Part shown: positions 20,825 to 34,085 of the stretch, in pieces
Numbering within the stretch: the first letter of the stretch is position 1
Layout: each line of letters begins with the position of its first letter
Source: Coniochaeta sp. PMI_546
Taxonomy: Eukaryota; Ascomycota; Sordariomycetes; Coniochaetales; Coniochaetaceae
Direction of reading: 5' to 3'
DNA length: 64,000 nucleotides
NCBI GenBank assembly: GCA_021432605.1
Contig: MU271149.1
Location: forward strand, 682,001 to 746,000
Made by a program: the position numbers and the translations under genes
Notes under the pieces: generated by a model
What the model was told of the DNA's origin: nothing
Database searches by the model: none
What the model saw: only the letters and a program-made list of their open reading frames with translations

Positions 20825-23214
20825 ATGGTTCTCAATGCCGTTGCTGCACGGCGGTCCTGTCGCTGGGGCAGCCTGCACAGGCACCTGGCTCTCCCAAGAC
20901 CGCGTACCTCTCTCCCTCGTCGGTCACCTTTTCTACAAGTCACAAGCCGGCTGCTGCATGAATCGAAAGGACTTCATATGTCCAACACCACTCCAGATCA
21001 CGATGAGACAGTGGATAACGCCAAGGAAATCCCAAGCAAGCAACCTGGAGATCACGTCCCGAACCCGGAGTTTATGAAGAACTTGGACGAATACAAGAAA
21101 TACTGTGTGTACTCTTTGTCTTTCCCTTCGAATCCACAGTACCCGGTGCTAACACTGTATAGTCCACTTCCCATCGCCCGCTAAGAAGTCCGATATCCTT
21201 GAGCTCAAGGTTGGAGACTTGTTCACCGGGCACGGCTTCCTGTCACGTCGCAGAGTCCAGCACTCAAAGCTTGTGTTCGCTGACGTGACGGGCGACTACG
21301 TCCCTCTGATCCAGATCACGTCGGCCCTGTCCGAAGAGGAAGGCCCTGCGTCTGTCGCCAACAAGGATCTGCGAGCCGTTCCGCTGCACACACCTGTTGC
21401 AGTGACAGGACTAGTCACTGGTATGCAGAAGGATGGCTCTGATAAAGTGCCGCGGACCCTTCGCCTCGACTTGGACCTGCAGAGCATACAGGTCCTCAAC
21501 CCGTTTCCTAAGGATATTATAGTGTCCAAAGGCGTTCAGTTCCCTCCTTCATCGCGCCACCTCCAGATCCGCTTCTCCGAGGTCCTCCGTAACAGGCTCA
21601 TGTTTCGAACTGACGTTATGCGGCTGTGTCGAGGCCTGCTCAAGTCAATAGGCTTCCGTGACATGGAGACTCCGATGCTCTTCAAGTCCACCCCGGAAGG
21701 GGCCAGGGAGTTTCTCGTCCCGACCAGGAGAAAGGGGTTTGCTTATGCGCTGCCTCAAAGCCCTCAGCAATACAAGCAGCTGCTCATGGCAAGCGGGATC
21801 TTTAGATACTTTCAATTTGCTCGATGCTTCCGCGATGAAGACCTGCGGGCAGATCGGCAGCCCGAGTTCACGCAGGTGAGTGGTTGTCCGTGACAAGACT
21901 CACGGATCATAAGGTTAATTCTTGAGACAGCTCGATCTGGAAATGGCATTCGTTACTGGTGAAGACGTGATGGAAACCGTCGAAAATATGGTCAAGGCTC
22001 TTCTTGGCAAACTCTTCAAGGAGCGCTATACAATGACACAAGTGGGCGATGAACTGGTCCCGGTTCTCAACGAGACAAGACCACGTGCAACAGGGAACGA
22101 ACACTTCTGGGAAGAACACCGAGGCTCGTCCTTTCCCCGCATGACTTACCAGCAGGCCATGGAGAAGTACGGATCCGACAAACCAGACCTCCGGATACCC
22201 TTTGAAGTGAGTCTCACAACCTCGGATGAACGGTCATATGCTTACCATGCTTAGATTCAACGAATCGATCCATCAATACTGCCACAGAGCTTCATAAGCA
22301 TGATCACCGACCTCCAAGATCCCATCATAGAAGCGATCAAGTTACGGCCTGCTGACGAGACACTCGACATCAACGCCGTGCGATCCTTTATCCTAAAATT
22401 CATGGACAGCCTTCCCGGTGCTCTATCTAAGAACCCTGATGGCGCCCCGGCGGTGCTAGTCGTCGATTCTTCCAAACCTATGAACGGTCTATCTTCCCTC
22501 GGCCACGAAGGTTTCGCCAACCTCACCAGCCTCGAAGCCTTCTCTGACCTCATAGATGGGGACATCCTCATCCTCCAAGCCCGCACCAACACTCCGTTCC
22601 ACGGCGGGTCCACGCCCCTAGGCAACCTCCGCACCCTCCTCTACCAAGAAGCCATCTCCCAGGGCCTCCTCCCGAAAGACAACACCTTCAAATTTCTCTG
22701 GGTGACCGAATTCCCCATGTTCACCCCAGACACCGACAAAGAATCCGACCCGGGCCAAGGCGGCCAAGCGGGCTTCTCCGCAACGCACCACCCCTTCACC
22801 GCGCCCCTGACGGACGCCGACTTCGACCTCCTCGCCACGGACCCGCTGAAGGCCAAGGCGGACCACTACGACCTCGTGGTCAACGGCGTGGAGCTCGGCG
22901 GCGGGAGCCGGCGTATCCACGTCGCCAAGGTGCAGGAGTACGTGATGCGCGACATCCTGCGCATGACGGACGCCGGGGTGGCGCAGTTCGCGCACCTGCT
23001 CGAGGCGTTGAGGGCCGGGTGTCCGCCGCACGCGGGCTTTGCTATGGGGTTCGATCGCTTCGTGGCCGTGCTTAGCGGGACGAACAGCGTCAGGGATGTC
23101 ATTGCCTTCCCGAAGAGTATGAAAGGGGAGGATCTGATGGTCAAGGCGCCGAGCAAGGTGACGCCGGAGCAGTTGGGGACTTATCATCTGGAGTTGAAGA
23201 AGAAGGAGGGGTGA
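20825..23214 (+). CDS. MSD1: mitochondrial aspartyl-tRNA synthetase
   Basis: The exons are 20825..21104, 21163..21875, 21931..22206 and 22255..23214, all in phase, giving about 742 residues. The N-terminus is Arg/Ser-rich without acids ([20 protein letters not shown] onward), a typical mitochondrial presequence. An OB-fold anticodon-binding domain follows ([18 protein letters not shown]). The bacterial-type class II core has motif 2 split over an intron ([18 protein letters not shown] / LDLEMAFV) and motif 3 [19 protein letters not shown]-like insert region is present between them. It attaches Asp to mitochondrial tRNA. Yeast Msd1 has 658 residues; the excess here is mostly at the N-terminus. 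The first donor is GTGTGT. A second in-frame ATG ([10 protein letters not shown]) could give a shorter form. Confidence 0.93.
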
Positions 23215-24055
23215 TACGGTTGATGGGAGGGGGCGGAGGAGTGTAACATGTAAGATTATGTATGGGTAGATTAGTGGAGTGAGCGAGCGGGTGCTTGCTT
23301 GTACCTTGTATGATATCACTTGTAAAATAGCCGTGTGATAGACAAGACGTTGGATACGATAGACTGATACTAAGCAGTTTCGGATCAAGTCACGAATTTC
23401 CATGCTCGTCGTGCCCTCAAATCAATATGTGCCAACCATAGTAAGATTGGGCCAGAATGAACTTGATTCCTCTTCTTTGCCTCTGATCATGTTGCTGTGA
23501 TCATGAGAAGATGCGTGTATCTAGCGGATGGGAGCCATATTGACTCGAGGTTCCGACATTAGACGTCCACTTACACCCTTATGGGCTCTTTCACAAACAC
23601 ATGGCAGATGGTCCACGTCTTGGTTTCGAGTTTGACAAACTGATTCGATTATCATTGCTGCCTATATCAATCCAAAGTCTATATATGTCTAGCAAATAAG
23701 CTGAGCGCAAAAACTGATCGTAAAATATCGGCTCCCCTCGGCCGTTTCTGCCTTTCTATGTGCGTCCAGCCACCATATCACTGTCCAAAGCAACGCTTAA
23801 ACACCGCCTAGACATGTCTTTATGGCCGTCGATGGAATATGGTATAAGAAATAGGAAGTTGGTATAGGGAAGACGCTCTAGTACCCGCAAATGCAGCCCA
23901 TTGAAACATGACGCAGGACGAAGAAATGTGGTAAAGAATGTGTGGTTGTATAAACTGGTACCTGGGTCCGTACAAGACTATCATTAGGTATTAGGAAGCG
24001 AAGCAAAGGAAAATCTCCATCCATACGCCCATTTATCCCATCCTCGATTCGCCTC
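23215..24055. other. convergent 3' spacer
   Basis: These 841 bp lie between the ends of MSD1 (plus) and the WSC-domain gene (minus). No gene was recognised; the region is AT-richer than its neighbours, as expected for 3' UTRs. Confidence 0.5.
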
Positions 24056-27000
24056 CTATTTGACGCTGATCGTCTGCACCGGCAAGGCCGTCGCGGGGAA
24101 AGCCACCGGCGTCGACAAGACATACAGATTGAACTGCTTGGCACCACCGCACTTGTTGGTCAAGTCCGTGGTCGTCTTGGCAACACCATTGGTGGTATAC
24201 GTCTTGATGCTGCCGGAGCAGGCATCCGTGCACGCGCCGCCGCCGTACAGCGTGGCCGCAGCCGAGCCCTTGAAGTCGAGCGTCGTGCCGGCGTAGCACT
24301 CGTTGTGGTACTCGATGAAGACGTAGGGATACTGCGTCGGTGTCGGCTGCTTAGCTGCTACGCTGTTGGCGGCCGCGATGCAGAGCTCGGGCGTCATGCT
24401 GTTGTTGGCTGCCAAGAGCGGGAGAGCGTGGCCACTGCTTGTATCTCGGTAGCAGCCGACGTGGTAGTAGCCGCCCGTGGCGGTTGCTGTAGGCCCGCTG
24501 GAGGTTGATGTCGATGTGCTGCTGCTACTAGACGAGGTTGTGGTCGCCGATACTGTTGCCGGCGTTCCTGAAAGCGAGGTTGACGATGTGGAGGAGGATG
24601 ACGACGATGAGGGCGAGGATGAACTAGAGGACGAGCTGGAAGAACTGGAAGAGCTGGAGCTGGAAGTGCTGGAGCTGGAAGTGCTGGAGCTGGAAGTGGA
24701 AGAGCTAGTGGAAGAGCTGGAGCTGGAAGAGCTGGAGCTGGAAGTGGAAGTCGATGAATCAGACGACGAAGTTGGGTCCGCGGAACTGCTAGACGTTGAG
24801 GTTGTGGTCGTCGATGGGCTACTGGACGAAGATGAAGTGGATGATGACTCAGCACTCGACGAGGAAGAGCTCGACGTTGAGGTTGAGGAGCTACCCGATG
24901 ATGTAGAAGTGGTGGAAACATCGGAACTCGTGCTAGAATCCGAGCTTGTTGTCGTGGACACTGGGGAGCTTGAGCTTGAGCTTGAAGTGCTCACCGAGGT
25001 GACCGAGGAGTCTGACGTAGAGCTAACGCTGCTGGAGCTATCGGAAGTGCTTGACGTCGTGGACCCGGTAGAGCTTGCGCTGGTGGAGGTAGTCGATGAG
25101 CTGCTTGTAGGACTACTCGAGGTGCCGCTAGATGTAGTACTTGATGTTGATGTAGAGCTGCTNNNNNNNNNNNNNNNNNNNNNNNNNNNNNNNNNNNNNN
25201 NNNNNNNNNNNNNNNNNNNNNNNNNNNNNNNNNNNNNNNNNNNNNNNNNNNNNNNNNNNNNNNNNNNNNNNNNNNNNNNNNNGCCGCTAGATGTAGTACT
25301 TGATGTTGATGTAGAGCTGCTCGACGTGCTGCTCGACGTGCCGCTAGATGTAGTACTCGATGTTGATGTAGGGCTACTGGAGGTGCTGCTCGACGTGCTG
25401 CTTGTAGTGGTGACGCCGGAAAGACTGCTCGAGGTAGTCGTAGACGAGCTACTTGATACGCTACTGGATGTGCTGCTTGAGGACGATGACGTGCTGGTAC
25501 TGGAGCTGGCAGGCAGCTGCGAGTACATGTCAAGCCTGCCACCCGAACCGCAGTACTGCAGTGTGTTGTTCTTGCAGAGCGTACTGCAGTCAGACGTGGC
25601 AGCCAGGACGGAGCCAGCTGCGGGGGTGTTCCCGCAATAGCACTCGCGACCGTACTCGACGCCCATCATGGTTGTGCCCTTGCCAGCGCAGAAGGCAGCA
25701 CATGTATCAACGGTCATGGAGTCATCCGCATAGCTGAACGCGCTAAGCGCTCGGCCGGTGGTGGCCTCGGTGTAGCAGCCGATCCATCCGTAGATGCCGG
25801 ACACGGCGACGTGTGACGGTGAAGGAGGAGGCACCTGGTAAACCAAGTTGTTGTAGACGGACAAGCGGTTTCCTGTGCCGCACAGCTGGGCTGAGTTGGC
25901 CGCACAAGGAGTGTTGCAGTCTGATTCGGTCGCGCGCAGCGTAGTCGTGTTGGAGCCGCCCAAGGCATATCCGCAATAGCATTCGCGCCCGTACTCGGTG
26001 CCAAAATAGTTGTACTTGGAGCAGAAGGCCGCGCAGGACTCGAGTGTCATGGTATCCGCGGCGGTGCTAGAAGACTTCAGGCTTCTGACACCATTGACGT
26101 TGTCCAGGTAGCAGCCAATGTACTTCCACTGTCCGCTGACAATGTCTGGCTCGTTGGGATTCAGGGGCGAGGCCGACGAGGACGCGGTAGGTCCGCTGCT
26201 AGTCGTAGAAGTGCTGCTGCTCGAGGTGCTACTGCCCGAGGTGCTCGTGCCCGAGGTGCTCGAACTGGTTCCAGTCCCGGTGGCTGTTGTTGACGTCGAC
26301 GAGCTTGTCGTCGTCACACTGCCGGCAGATGTCGAAGCACTGCTAATGCTCGTACTTGTGGTGGAAGTCGTCGAACTTGTCAGGGCACTCAGCGACGCAT
26401 AGAAGCCCTGGATGTCAAACTTGGTTATGTCCGCATACAGACTCATGTACCCGTTGTTGCCACCGCACGATTCGGTGCCGTCTCCAGGGCAAGCAAAGGT
26501 GCAGAGGTTCAGGCTATCGGCCGTGTATGTCGTAGGATGCATGATGGTGCTCCCACACCAGCATTCCTTCTGGTACTGCGTGCCAGCTAGGGAGTACCCG
26601 GCGGCGAGGCAGAGGGTCTGACACTGCTCATTGGTGTTGTTGGCTTGCTGGGCGGCGTTGTTGACTTGGTTCACCAAGTTGCGGCCGACTGATGACGTGT
26701 CCTTGAAACAACCAACCCATTGGTATTTGGCCGTCCCGTTAGCTAGGACGGGGCCGATCTGGCGGGTAACGATTGTAGCGTCAGTCTCTACGTCGTGGAC
26801 GCCAAAGTCCTGGCTGGGGTTCAGAGCGTCGAGGCCGTCGGTGTTGAGGACCCAGACAAGGTCGATATATTGCGATGGATGATTGGGCTGAACCGGGGCT
26901 GCGTAGACAGCTACTGTGCCATAGGCGCATGCGCCGACATCAATCTTTTGACCTTCGAGCAAGTCTCCATAGGGATTGGTTGCTGTCAACTGCGCACCGA

Positions 27001-29602
27001 TAGGGGGCTTGGACTTGGTAATCGTCAATACAGAGCCACCGGTGTTGCAGATGCGGATTTGCCGGGTGACAGTTGATCCAGCGAGGACGTTGCCAAAGTG
27101 CATAGCAGTGGGCACGCCGTTGTCCCAGCCTCCTTCACTAGTCGACACGGCGATGGAGGCGATGGGTGGGTTGCCGGCTGACGCAGAGAGGATGATGGTA
27201 TCAACGCCGCCGTCCGACCAGACGGTGACACTGATCGCAAAGGAGCCCGCCGCGTTCGTGTTGAAGGATAGCGGTATGCCGATGCTCTGTCCCGCCGCGA
27301 TAGTCTGACCAGGGACGACGAAGTCAGGTGCGGTGAAGCCCTGGTCAAAGGTCGCGCTTTGTCCAGAGTACGACACGTTGTGGTAAGCACCGCCAGCAAC
27401 GTTGCCGTCCTGCCATGCGACGCCGGTGATGGTCAAGGTGGTGTTGCCGATGTTCTGGATGACAGCGGAGCCGGTCAGGCCTTGCGCGGCCTCTGAACTT
27501 CCCAGCACCAAGCCACCAAAGTCAACTTCGGTGGGGGACATGAAGAGGAACGGAGAGCTGCTGACGACGGTACCGCTTACGGATACGGGGACGGTGGTCG
27601 AGTAACCGGCAACGCCATTCGTGGTGTATACGTTCAGCACGGCACCCTCGACACCAGGAATGACTCGCCCGTAACTGACTCCCTGAGCGTCATTGATAGC
27701 CTTCTGCGTAAGGTTCCACGTAACGGGGAAAGTGAAGGTTGTCCCGGCAGTGACTTGGCCCTGAGGCAAGGTCGAGTTGTCGCACTGAAATAGCTTGTCG
27801 CTGGTTGTGCAGCCGTTGACCTTGGTAACCAAGACGTTTGCCGTGCAAGACACGAATTGCTGGCTCGTACCCCCAGTCTGGACGTTGCCAAAGTCGATCG
27901 GGCCACTGCAGGTGAGAGGAAGGTTGACAGGAGCACCTAGGCAGATGATCTTGTTGCCCGATGTGACGAACACCCGCCCGTCTCCGAATGCTGGTCGCTG
28001 GTACTTGTTGATACCGGGTGTCGCCGGGAGCGTGATTGACTGCAGGATGCCACTCGAATCTGGAACAGCCTTGAAGGCCCTGAGGCCGGTGTTGACGTCT
28101 GTGATCCACAGAATGCCGCTTCCAGCCCGTCCACCATTGGTGGTTATAGTCGGTTGACCGACGCCAGCTCGTCCGGCCGAGGTAGTCGGCGTCTTGCCGG
28201 CCAGCGAGAAGAAAGGTTTTCCAGACGAGTCGGTTCCGAACTTGTAGGCGTAGGTGTAGTCACCGACAGGTGTGAAGTAGAAATATCCGCCTTCCAGGGG
28301 ATAACTTCCAGCACCACCAAAGACTGAGTTAGAAGCCGTGATAGTCTGAATTATGTTATCCGTGCCTCCGACTCCTTGCTTGAAACCGCCCAGGTTCTCA
28401 GCATTCAGGACGTATACCTTCGAGTTCTTGCCCACCGTTACAGCGATCCGGCTGACGCCTGAGGTCTTGAATGTTGAGCCGTCGAGCAGAGCCAGGCCCG
28501 AAGAGCCAAGATCCTGGTCACCAGCGTCCATGTTGACATAGTCGTAGGGCTCGAAGTAGTCGCTCAACGTGATCTTTCCAGCTGAGGATACAGCAAAGTT
28601 GCCGACGACCTCGTCGAGAGTGGAGAGGGGCAGACGTCCACTTGCTGGAACATTACCGTTGGCGTGTCCTTGGCCATTGCCGGTGACAGCAAAGATCCTA
28701 GATGCGTCGGTTGCCAAGCCCATGCCGCTCTGCCAAATACCGGCCTTGCCGCCGTTCTGAACGGTGAGATCGAGTGGCTGAGGAGTTGGTGCGCCGGGGG
28801 CGGCCTCCATCGCGAATAGACTGACAACACCAACCCCGGGAGTCTTGCTGACTGATACCAGCATGCCGGTATAGTTGAAAAGATCGCAGTGACCACCGAA
28901 GGCAGCGATGATAGCACCGTTGAGTGTTGTCAACGACGGCCGCTGGAGGACAGTTCCACCGACAAAGTACTTCGTCGGGTCATTATCGGCATTGTGTCCG
29001 TCAATCAGAACCGGAAATCCGGGTGCATCTGTCAAATACGGTAGCTGAAGAGCGTGAAGCTTATAGATACCATTAGGCATTCCACCAGAGGCAGCCCCGT
29101 TCTTGTAGCCTTTGGCCATCATGTAAATGATATCCGTGGCCGGGTCGATGATGGGAGTACCGGTAACACCGATATAGTTCGGGATATCGCCGCATCCGAT
29201 ATCAGACTGCAAAAACGGAGCGTAGAGTTGCCTCGAGGCGATCTGAGTGCCATTCTTCGAATCATGAACCCTGACGTTGTTCATGTTGGAGGCCGTGATG
29301 ACCATTTCTCTTCCTCCATTCATGGTGTAAGTCAATGGCTTCGCATACCACACCTCGTTCTGAGCTCCTGTCGTCTGCCACAGGATTCCGAAGCTCGACC
29401 CGCCGACGACATTGGGGTCCATGTTATGGTTAGATAGATATCCGGATTGCGCGGGGTCCTGATCAATATCTTAGCAACCCAGTGCATCGGAGTGTTGAAC
29501 AAGATCTCTACTTACGGCATCCTGGATAGAGTCTGTCGAGGCATATGAAAACACAACAGCTGGCCACAGCATGGTGGCCAGCGCCCCCAGTAACCTCTTC
29601 AT
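24056..29602 (-). CDS. giant secreted WSC-domain protein with N-terminal beta-propeller
   Basis: Exon 1 (29516..29602) encodes a signal peptide (MKRLLGALATMLWPAVVFSYA) and exon 2 is 24056..29458, phase 0. The protein has about 1829 residues, with 40 hidden by an assembly gap. In order: a PQQ-like beta-propeller (about 40-535), Ig-like repeats of the HYDIN/choice-of-anchor-D type (about 540-930; IDFGNVQTGG, VDFGGLVLGSSEA, MHFGNVLAGSTVTR), a WSC domain (about 940-1040), a short Ser/Thr linker, two more WSC domains (about 1138-1240 and 1250-1340; EYGRECYCG in both), a Ser/Thr stalk of about 340 residues, and a terminal divergent WSC (about 1690-1818; YHNECYAGTTLDF). WSC domains bind glycans. No C-terminal transmembrane helix or GPI signal is evident, so the protein is probably secreted or wall-bound. 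A role in wall or substrate binding is inferred. Confidence 0.88.
25124..25376 (-). repeat. 57-bp tandem repeat in the Ser/Thr stalk
   Basis: The unit beginning at 25283 recurs at 25340 with few changes, giving a 57-bp period that encodes 19 residues of Ser, Thr and Gly. A 39-nt piece at 25124-25162, immediately left of the gap, is identical to 25283-25321, immediately right of it. The array is therefore broken by the gap and its true copy number is unknown. Confidence 0.75.
25163..25282. other. assembly gap (120 N)
   Basis: This is a run of 120 undetermined bases inside the WSC-gene repeat array. It happens to keep the reading frame open. Confidence 0.98.
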
Positions 29603-32600
29603 CCTGGAGACTGGTTGAAGGGCAGGGGCAGAAGAAAGGCTCAAACGAATGGACTGAAGATGATAGTTTCACATCAACATACTATGAAGAGGACGTAAGA
29701 GCCAAGAAAACAGCATCATACGCAAGAATGGGGGCCACAGGGTAGGATATAGAAAATGCCAAGGCCTCCCGAAGAACCTGTAACCGCATTCAATAGTCAG
29801 ATCGTAGCGCGGATGCAAGTGGCGCGATGCCACCTGGACTAACAGTACTTCGGTGCAGTAGGGCGGGGCACAGAAGGCTTGTTCAAAGAACAGAAACCCT
29901 ACCTACGTAAGGGGAAACGAGAGAGTGGAAGAGGAGGAGCCCGTAGGGTCACCGACGACATGCTGTGCCGTAAGAACATGGTCGTGGGTTCGAGCTGAAC
30001 TTGATGCTGTCACTCCTCGTCCTCGATTCACCCAAATCCCCTATCCCCTGTCCATTTAATTTCCCCTTGCAGGCTATGCAGCCACAACTTCCACAAGAAG
30101 CATCGTGCGGTTAGCCCAGGGCCTGCTGTGATATGCGGCAGGGGTCCCCCGACAACCTTCCCAGGGCTACCTGGTACAATGCCACTCTGTACCCGGACGG
30201 CATGTCTTGGCAGACGTTGGGCAGGGCATAAGTCACAAGATACGACGAGTTCTTGAACTTCAAAGTCATCATACCGTTGCGGTTCAGCAATCGCCACAGC
30301 GGGACAAAGAAGATGCTTTCAATGGTCTGAAGAGCTGGTGGACTGGCCGAGTCACCCATCCCAGGGGCTACCTCAGCACAAACGAACTATCGAAAAGTTC
30401 AGCCAGCAAAATGTTGGCTCTTTTGCTTGAATTGTGGGTCGCTGAACATGTAGGGCTAAGCCTGGAAGAGTCGGGGATCAAGAGGTGTGGCGTATCCTGG
30501 AAATGCTGGTGCCGGGAACCCGGGAATGCTTGTACACCATTGTATGCGCCTTATACAACAATACTGTGCGAGCAACTGGATCTCAGCATGCCAAAGTTGG
30601 AAAGCTATGCGCATCAATGAATTGAAGAGATATAAAGGAAGGCAAGATTCCTATTGTAGTTTTTTTTTTCATCACGATGGAGTCTACATGTGGCACGATC
30701 AAGCACTGTGGGTCCTGATCTGAATCATCTGTTGTGCTTGAGTTTAAAGATAAGACAATCTCATGTCTAGCGGACGAAGCTACACTAGAAGGCAAGGAAG
30801 GTACCAACATATCGCAGTAACCGTTGGCGTAGGTACACCTGTACCTTCTGCGCAGTGCCATAGCAGGGCATAGTAAGTACCGTAGTACACGTGTAGGATG
30901 AAATCTCGGTCCGTGCGGAGCTCCCGTCAAAGAATTGGGTTCGGTCTCGAGATTACCACCAATCGGAGGTCGATAGTATGTCTTGAATTCGAGCCACGCA
31001 GATGAGACGGTAGCATTGGATCGGCCACTGAAGTGATCCTCTCCGAGTTGAGTCTCGAAACACGTTTTTGCCAAGCCGTCACCCCCAAATTCATGTACCC
31101 AGCAAATTCGGTCACGCAATGGCATTCTACCATATATGTACACAAGAGATGATCATCGACTTTCCTTTACTCAGTGAAAGCTTTGATACTTCACTCTTCA
31201 TAGCTGATCGTCCTTCATACTAACGCAGTGCTCTGAAGTCGTCGGTAGCGCCTGTTCAGAAAGCTGCACTGAGGCACAATCATGCAACGATCGTCCCAAA
31301 CCTGGACTCAGTCATCGGAATCCTCCACCACGACTACCTCCGATAGTTTCTTTGTCAGAACCGACAGATCAAGTGACGGCTTGCGGATGCAGACGTGGCA
31401 AGTCCCAGGACTGACCACACTTGTCTAGACTCCAAACTTATGCACTGCTCTTGCTTCAATAGTGCAATACTTATGACGGATGTCCTGCGGCTGAAAGCGA
31501 TAACTGAGTAGCATTGCCTTTTTTGTGCCAGTGGGAGCTTCGATATGCAGTCTCTGATGTCGGCCTCGAGCTTGGCGCTATTGACAGGCCGCATGTGAGA
31601 CAAGGTAACAATCAATCGGCAGGACTTTTAGCATCAGCACGGAACACACTCCGGGGAAACGCTGGTTGGAGCGGAGGGAACTCTTGGTAGCAGCAGCTAC
31701 ACGGATGGTTTGCCTTCTCGAGTTGCTCCCAAGAGACTGTGTGCACGCGTTTAGAGCGTCAACGACGAGATATGCTGCAATACAGAGCTCAGCTCCGATG
31801 TCCTGCATTGTATGAAGTGCAGAGGAATAAGCCAAAGTCAACACGCCTCTTCCCTGTCTGCGTGGTTGAGGAGCCGTGTATGTCTTGTGAAAGAGTGTTA
31901 CTCTCTGGCATCTACGGGTGAGATATTTCGTATCTATAAGTGGAGTTGTCCACATCAAGGAGGGCAATAAGATTTATGTGGCACAACTACCACTCGGTAC
32001 AGTCTCGTTCGGAGAACATCCGACTTTGCATCGTGTCTGTCCTACCCAGCTTCTCCGCAAATGCAAGCTGCCGAACATCACTGCTGTGCCAGCAACCACC
32101 ACCGGACAGCCGCATATGTTCCCCAGACAAACCCGGCCTGGAGCTTATACGATACGAAAATACCAATCGCTTTGACTTTTCCAAGCTGTGGGTGTTCGAA
32201 GTAGCAATCCTTGACGCTGATGTACTGCTGAATGTCGCTGTCTTAGTGACAGAGCTTAGTCACGTATTGCTTGATTATTATTGTCGAGCTGAAAAGTGCG
32301 GGTTTAGATTCACGACAACTCTATAAGCCACATCACCATGTAATGTTTCGAGACTCGCATAATCTCCTGCCGAGTTCGAAACTTGTCCAAAAATATAATT
32401 CTCTGAACGCGCGGCTTCGCTGTCAAGCGGATATCGCTCAGAGGCTAATAATTCAGGGGCGTTGTCCGGCGAGGCGCTATTGAAGTGTGTCGTCACCTCG
32501 CCATTTTAAGTGGCCGGCTCCCGATAACAAGGAGCGTTCAAGTAAGCCAAGGTCTACCATGGCTCTGCCGTTGACGGCGCTCTTGGCGCTATGCTATCCT

Positions 32601-34085
32601 CTTTGGGTAATCTGTAAGAAGACGTGGCTCAGCTGGAAACCCCCGTTGAGAATTCCTTTTCTAACGTCGTCTCCAGCCTTGCCAAGAAATGCCGGCGAGA
32701 TCCGAAGATGGTCAGATTCATGATGTTTGAGGAAATGGAAGATGTCAGGACTCCATCGTGTCCAAAATTTCGATTCTTGCCTCGCTTGACAGGACAATAA
32801 CTCTGGACTCTATGGGTATTTCGCTTGGTTTAGGCCCCAGACAAGTCGGGGCCGACCCAAACTCGTTCTTGACCAGGGCCACTGTGGTAGTGTAAGCAAG
32901 ACATGCTGCGGTCGATCTCGCAGGTATCTCTTTGTCGTTGTCCCTTCTAAGGCTGATCCCCAGAGTCGATCCTCATCAGAGTTGAAGTCCCGAAGCGCTT
33001 AAGAGGAGTTGCTGTCATGTGAATGGCGGTGTGCAGCGTGAGCTATCCATCTTCGGCCAACTCAAGATCCGAACCAGGGGTCTCTAGACAAGTAACACCC
33101 TCATACACGACGGCATGCCAATGATTACCTGCCACCTACCTACCGTGAACATGTGTGGCATAGGACTACTCGCCGGGACAGGTCATCACCTAGGCTCTTG
33201 ACCACTACGTTCACTTCACCCTCGTAGTGGCTCAATGATATCGTCGCCGATCTTGGTATAGGGCTTGATGTCTTCGACGTGATCTCGCAGAGAATGAACG
33301 CCCTTTGTATTCGGTACTTATACTACCCTGTTACGATCGACAATGCCCTCTACATTTATGTCCAGTAATTAAGTGGCGTCTTCTTCCCAGTCCTTGCTCA
33401 CGAAGCAACTGGGTGGCGACATACGGCATTCCGTTCCAAGAGGGAAGTGTTTCTCCCTGGACACGGAGGACTCACACGGGCCGGCCAACTTGTGGCCGTC
33501 ATTTCGAACCATACCCAAACCTCACTCCAATCTCATATTTTCGTTGGTGTGGGTGATACCAACCAGTCGAGGGATACACAGTCTTGTTAGTCAGTCTTCC
33601 AAAGCCTGTGACTCTGAACTACAGCTCAGGGCCTCCTCTTATGGCCCCTCGTGTTAATGCAATGAGTGAATGCCTTCCCAGTATCGTGTGTATGAATGTG
33701 CATGCATAGGTTCCAAAGGGTTTCCTCAGCACTAGTGCTCTGCCAACCTTCACATAGACATGATTGGAGATGGTACCCGAGACAGCAAACCCCGGAGAAT
33801 TTGTCAGACACGAAGTGAGACAGAGCCACAACAATGACATGGGAGCTGCGGCCGAGACAAGCTGTTGATCTTGCCCTGTCTATGGTAGGATAAAGTACCT
33901 ATTGATCCGAGACCACTTCGGTATCATACCTTTCGACGGCCCGATCATGGATTACACCTCAGTCACCCGAAAACGATGATGTGTCGACATGCCAACAATG
34001 GCAAAGAGTACAAGCCACAGTTCGAATGGAATCCATGTGCCTGAGGTTCGATGGCACCTGTTCTCTGATCAGGGAAGTGCGTCGT
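29603..34085. other. 4.5-kb gene-poor spacer
   Basis: No gene could be supported. Open frames are short, overlap on both strands and lack protein-like composition. GTACCTTA-like words occur near 29885 and 30800-30850, and a T-run lies at about 30660. The left end (29603-29900) is the promoter of the WSC gene. No terminal repeats, transposase-like frames or tRNA boxes were recognised. It may be a strongly decayed repeat region or simply long non-coding sequence. Confidence 0.45.

Noticed and set aside
22618-23403. 261-codon minus-strand frame
   Set aside because: It is the antisense of the last MSD1 exon, which carries class II synthetase motifs on the plus strand.
24477-25640. 387-codon acidic plus-strand frame rich in Val, Leu, Glu and Asp
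   Set aside because: It is the antisense of the Ser/Thr repeat stalk of the WSC gene; repeat composition keeps it open. It has no start context or family.
29960-30000. GGGTTCGAGCTG word resembling a tRNA B box
   Set aside because: The trailing CC is absent, there is no A box at the right distance, and no cloverleaf could be drawn.
33040-33090. Minus-strand CCTGGTTCGGATC, B-box-like
   Set aside because: There is no matching A box or acceptor stem.
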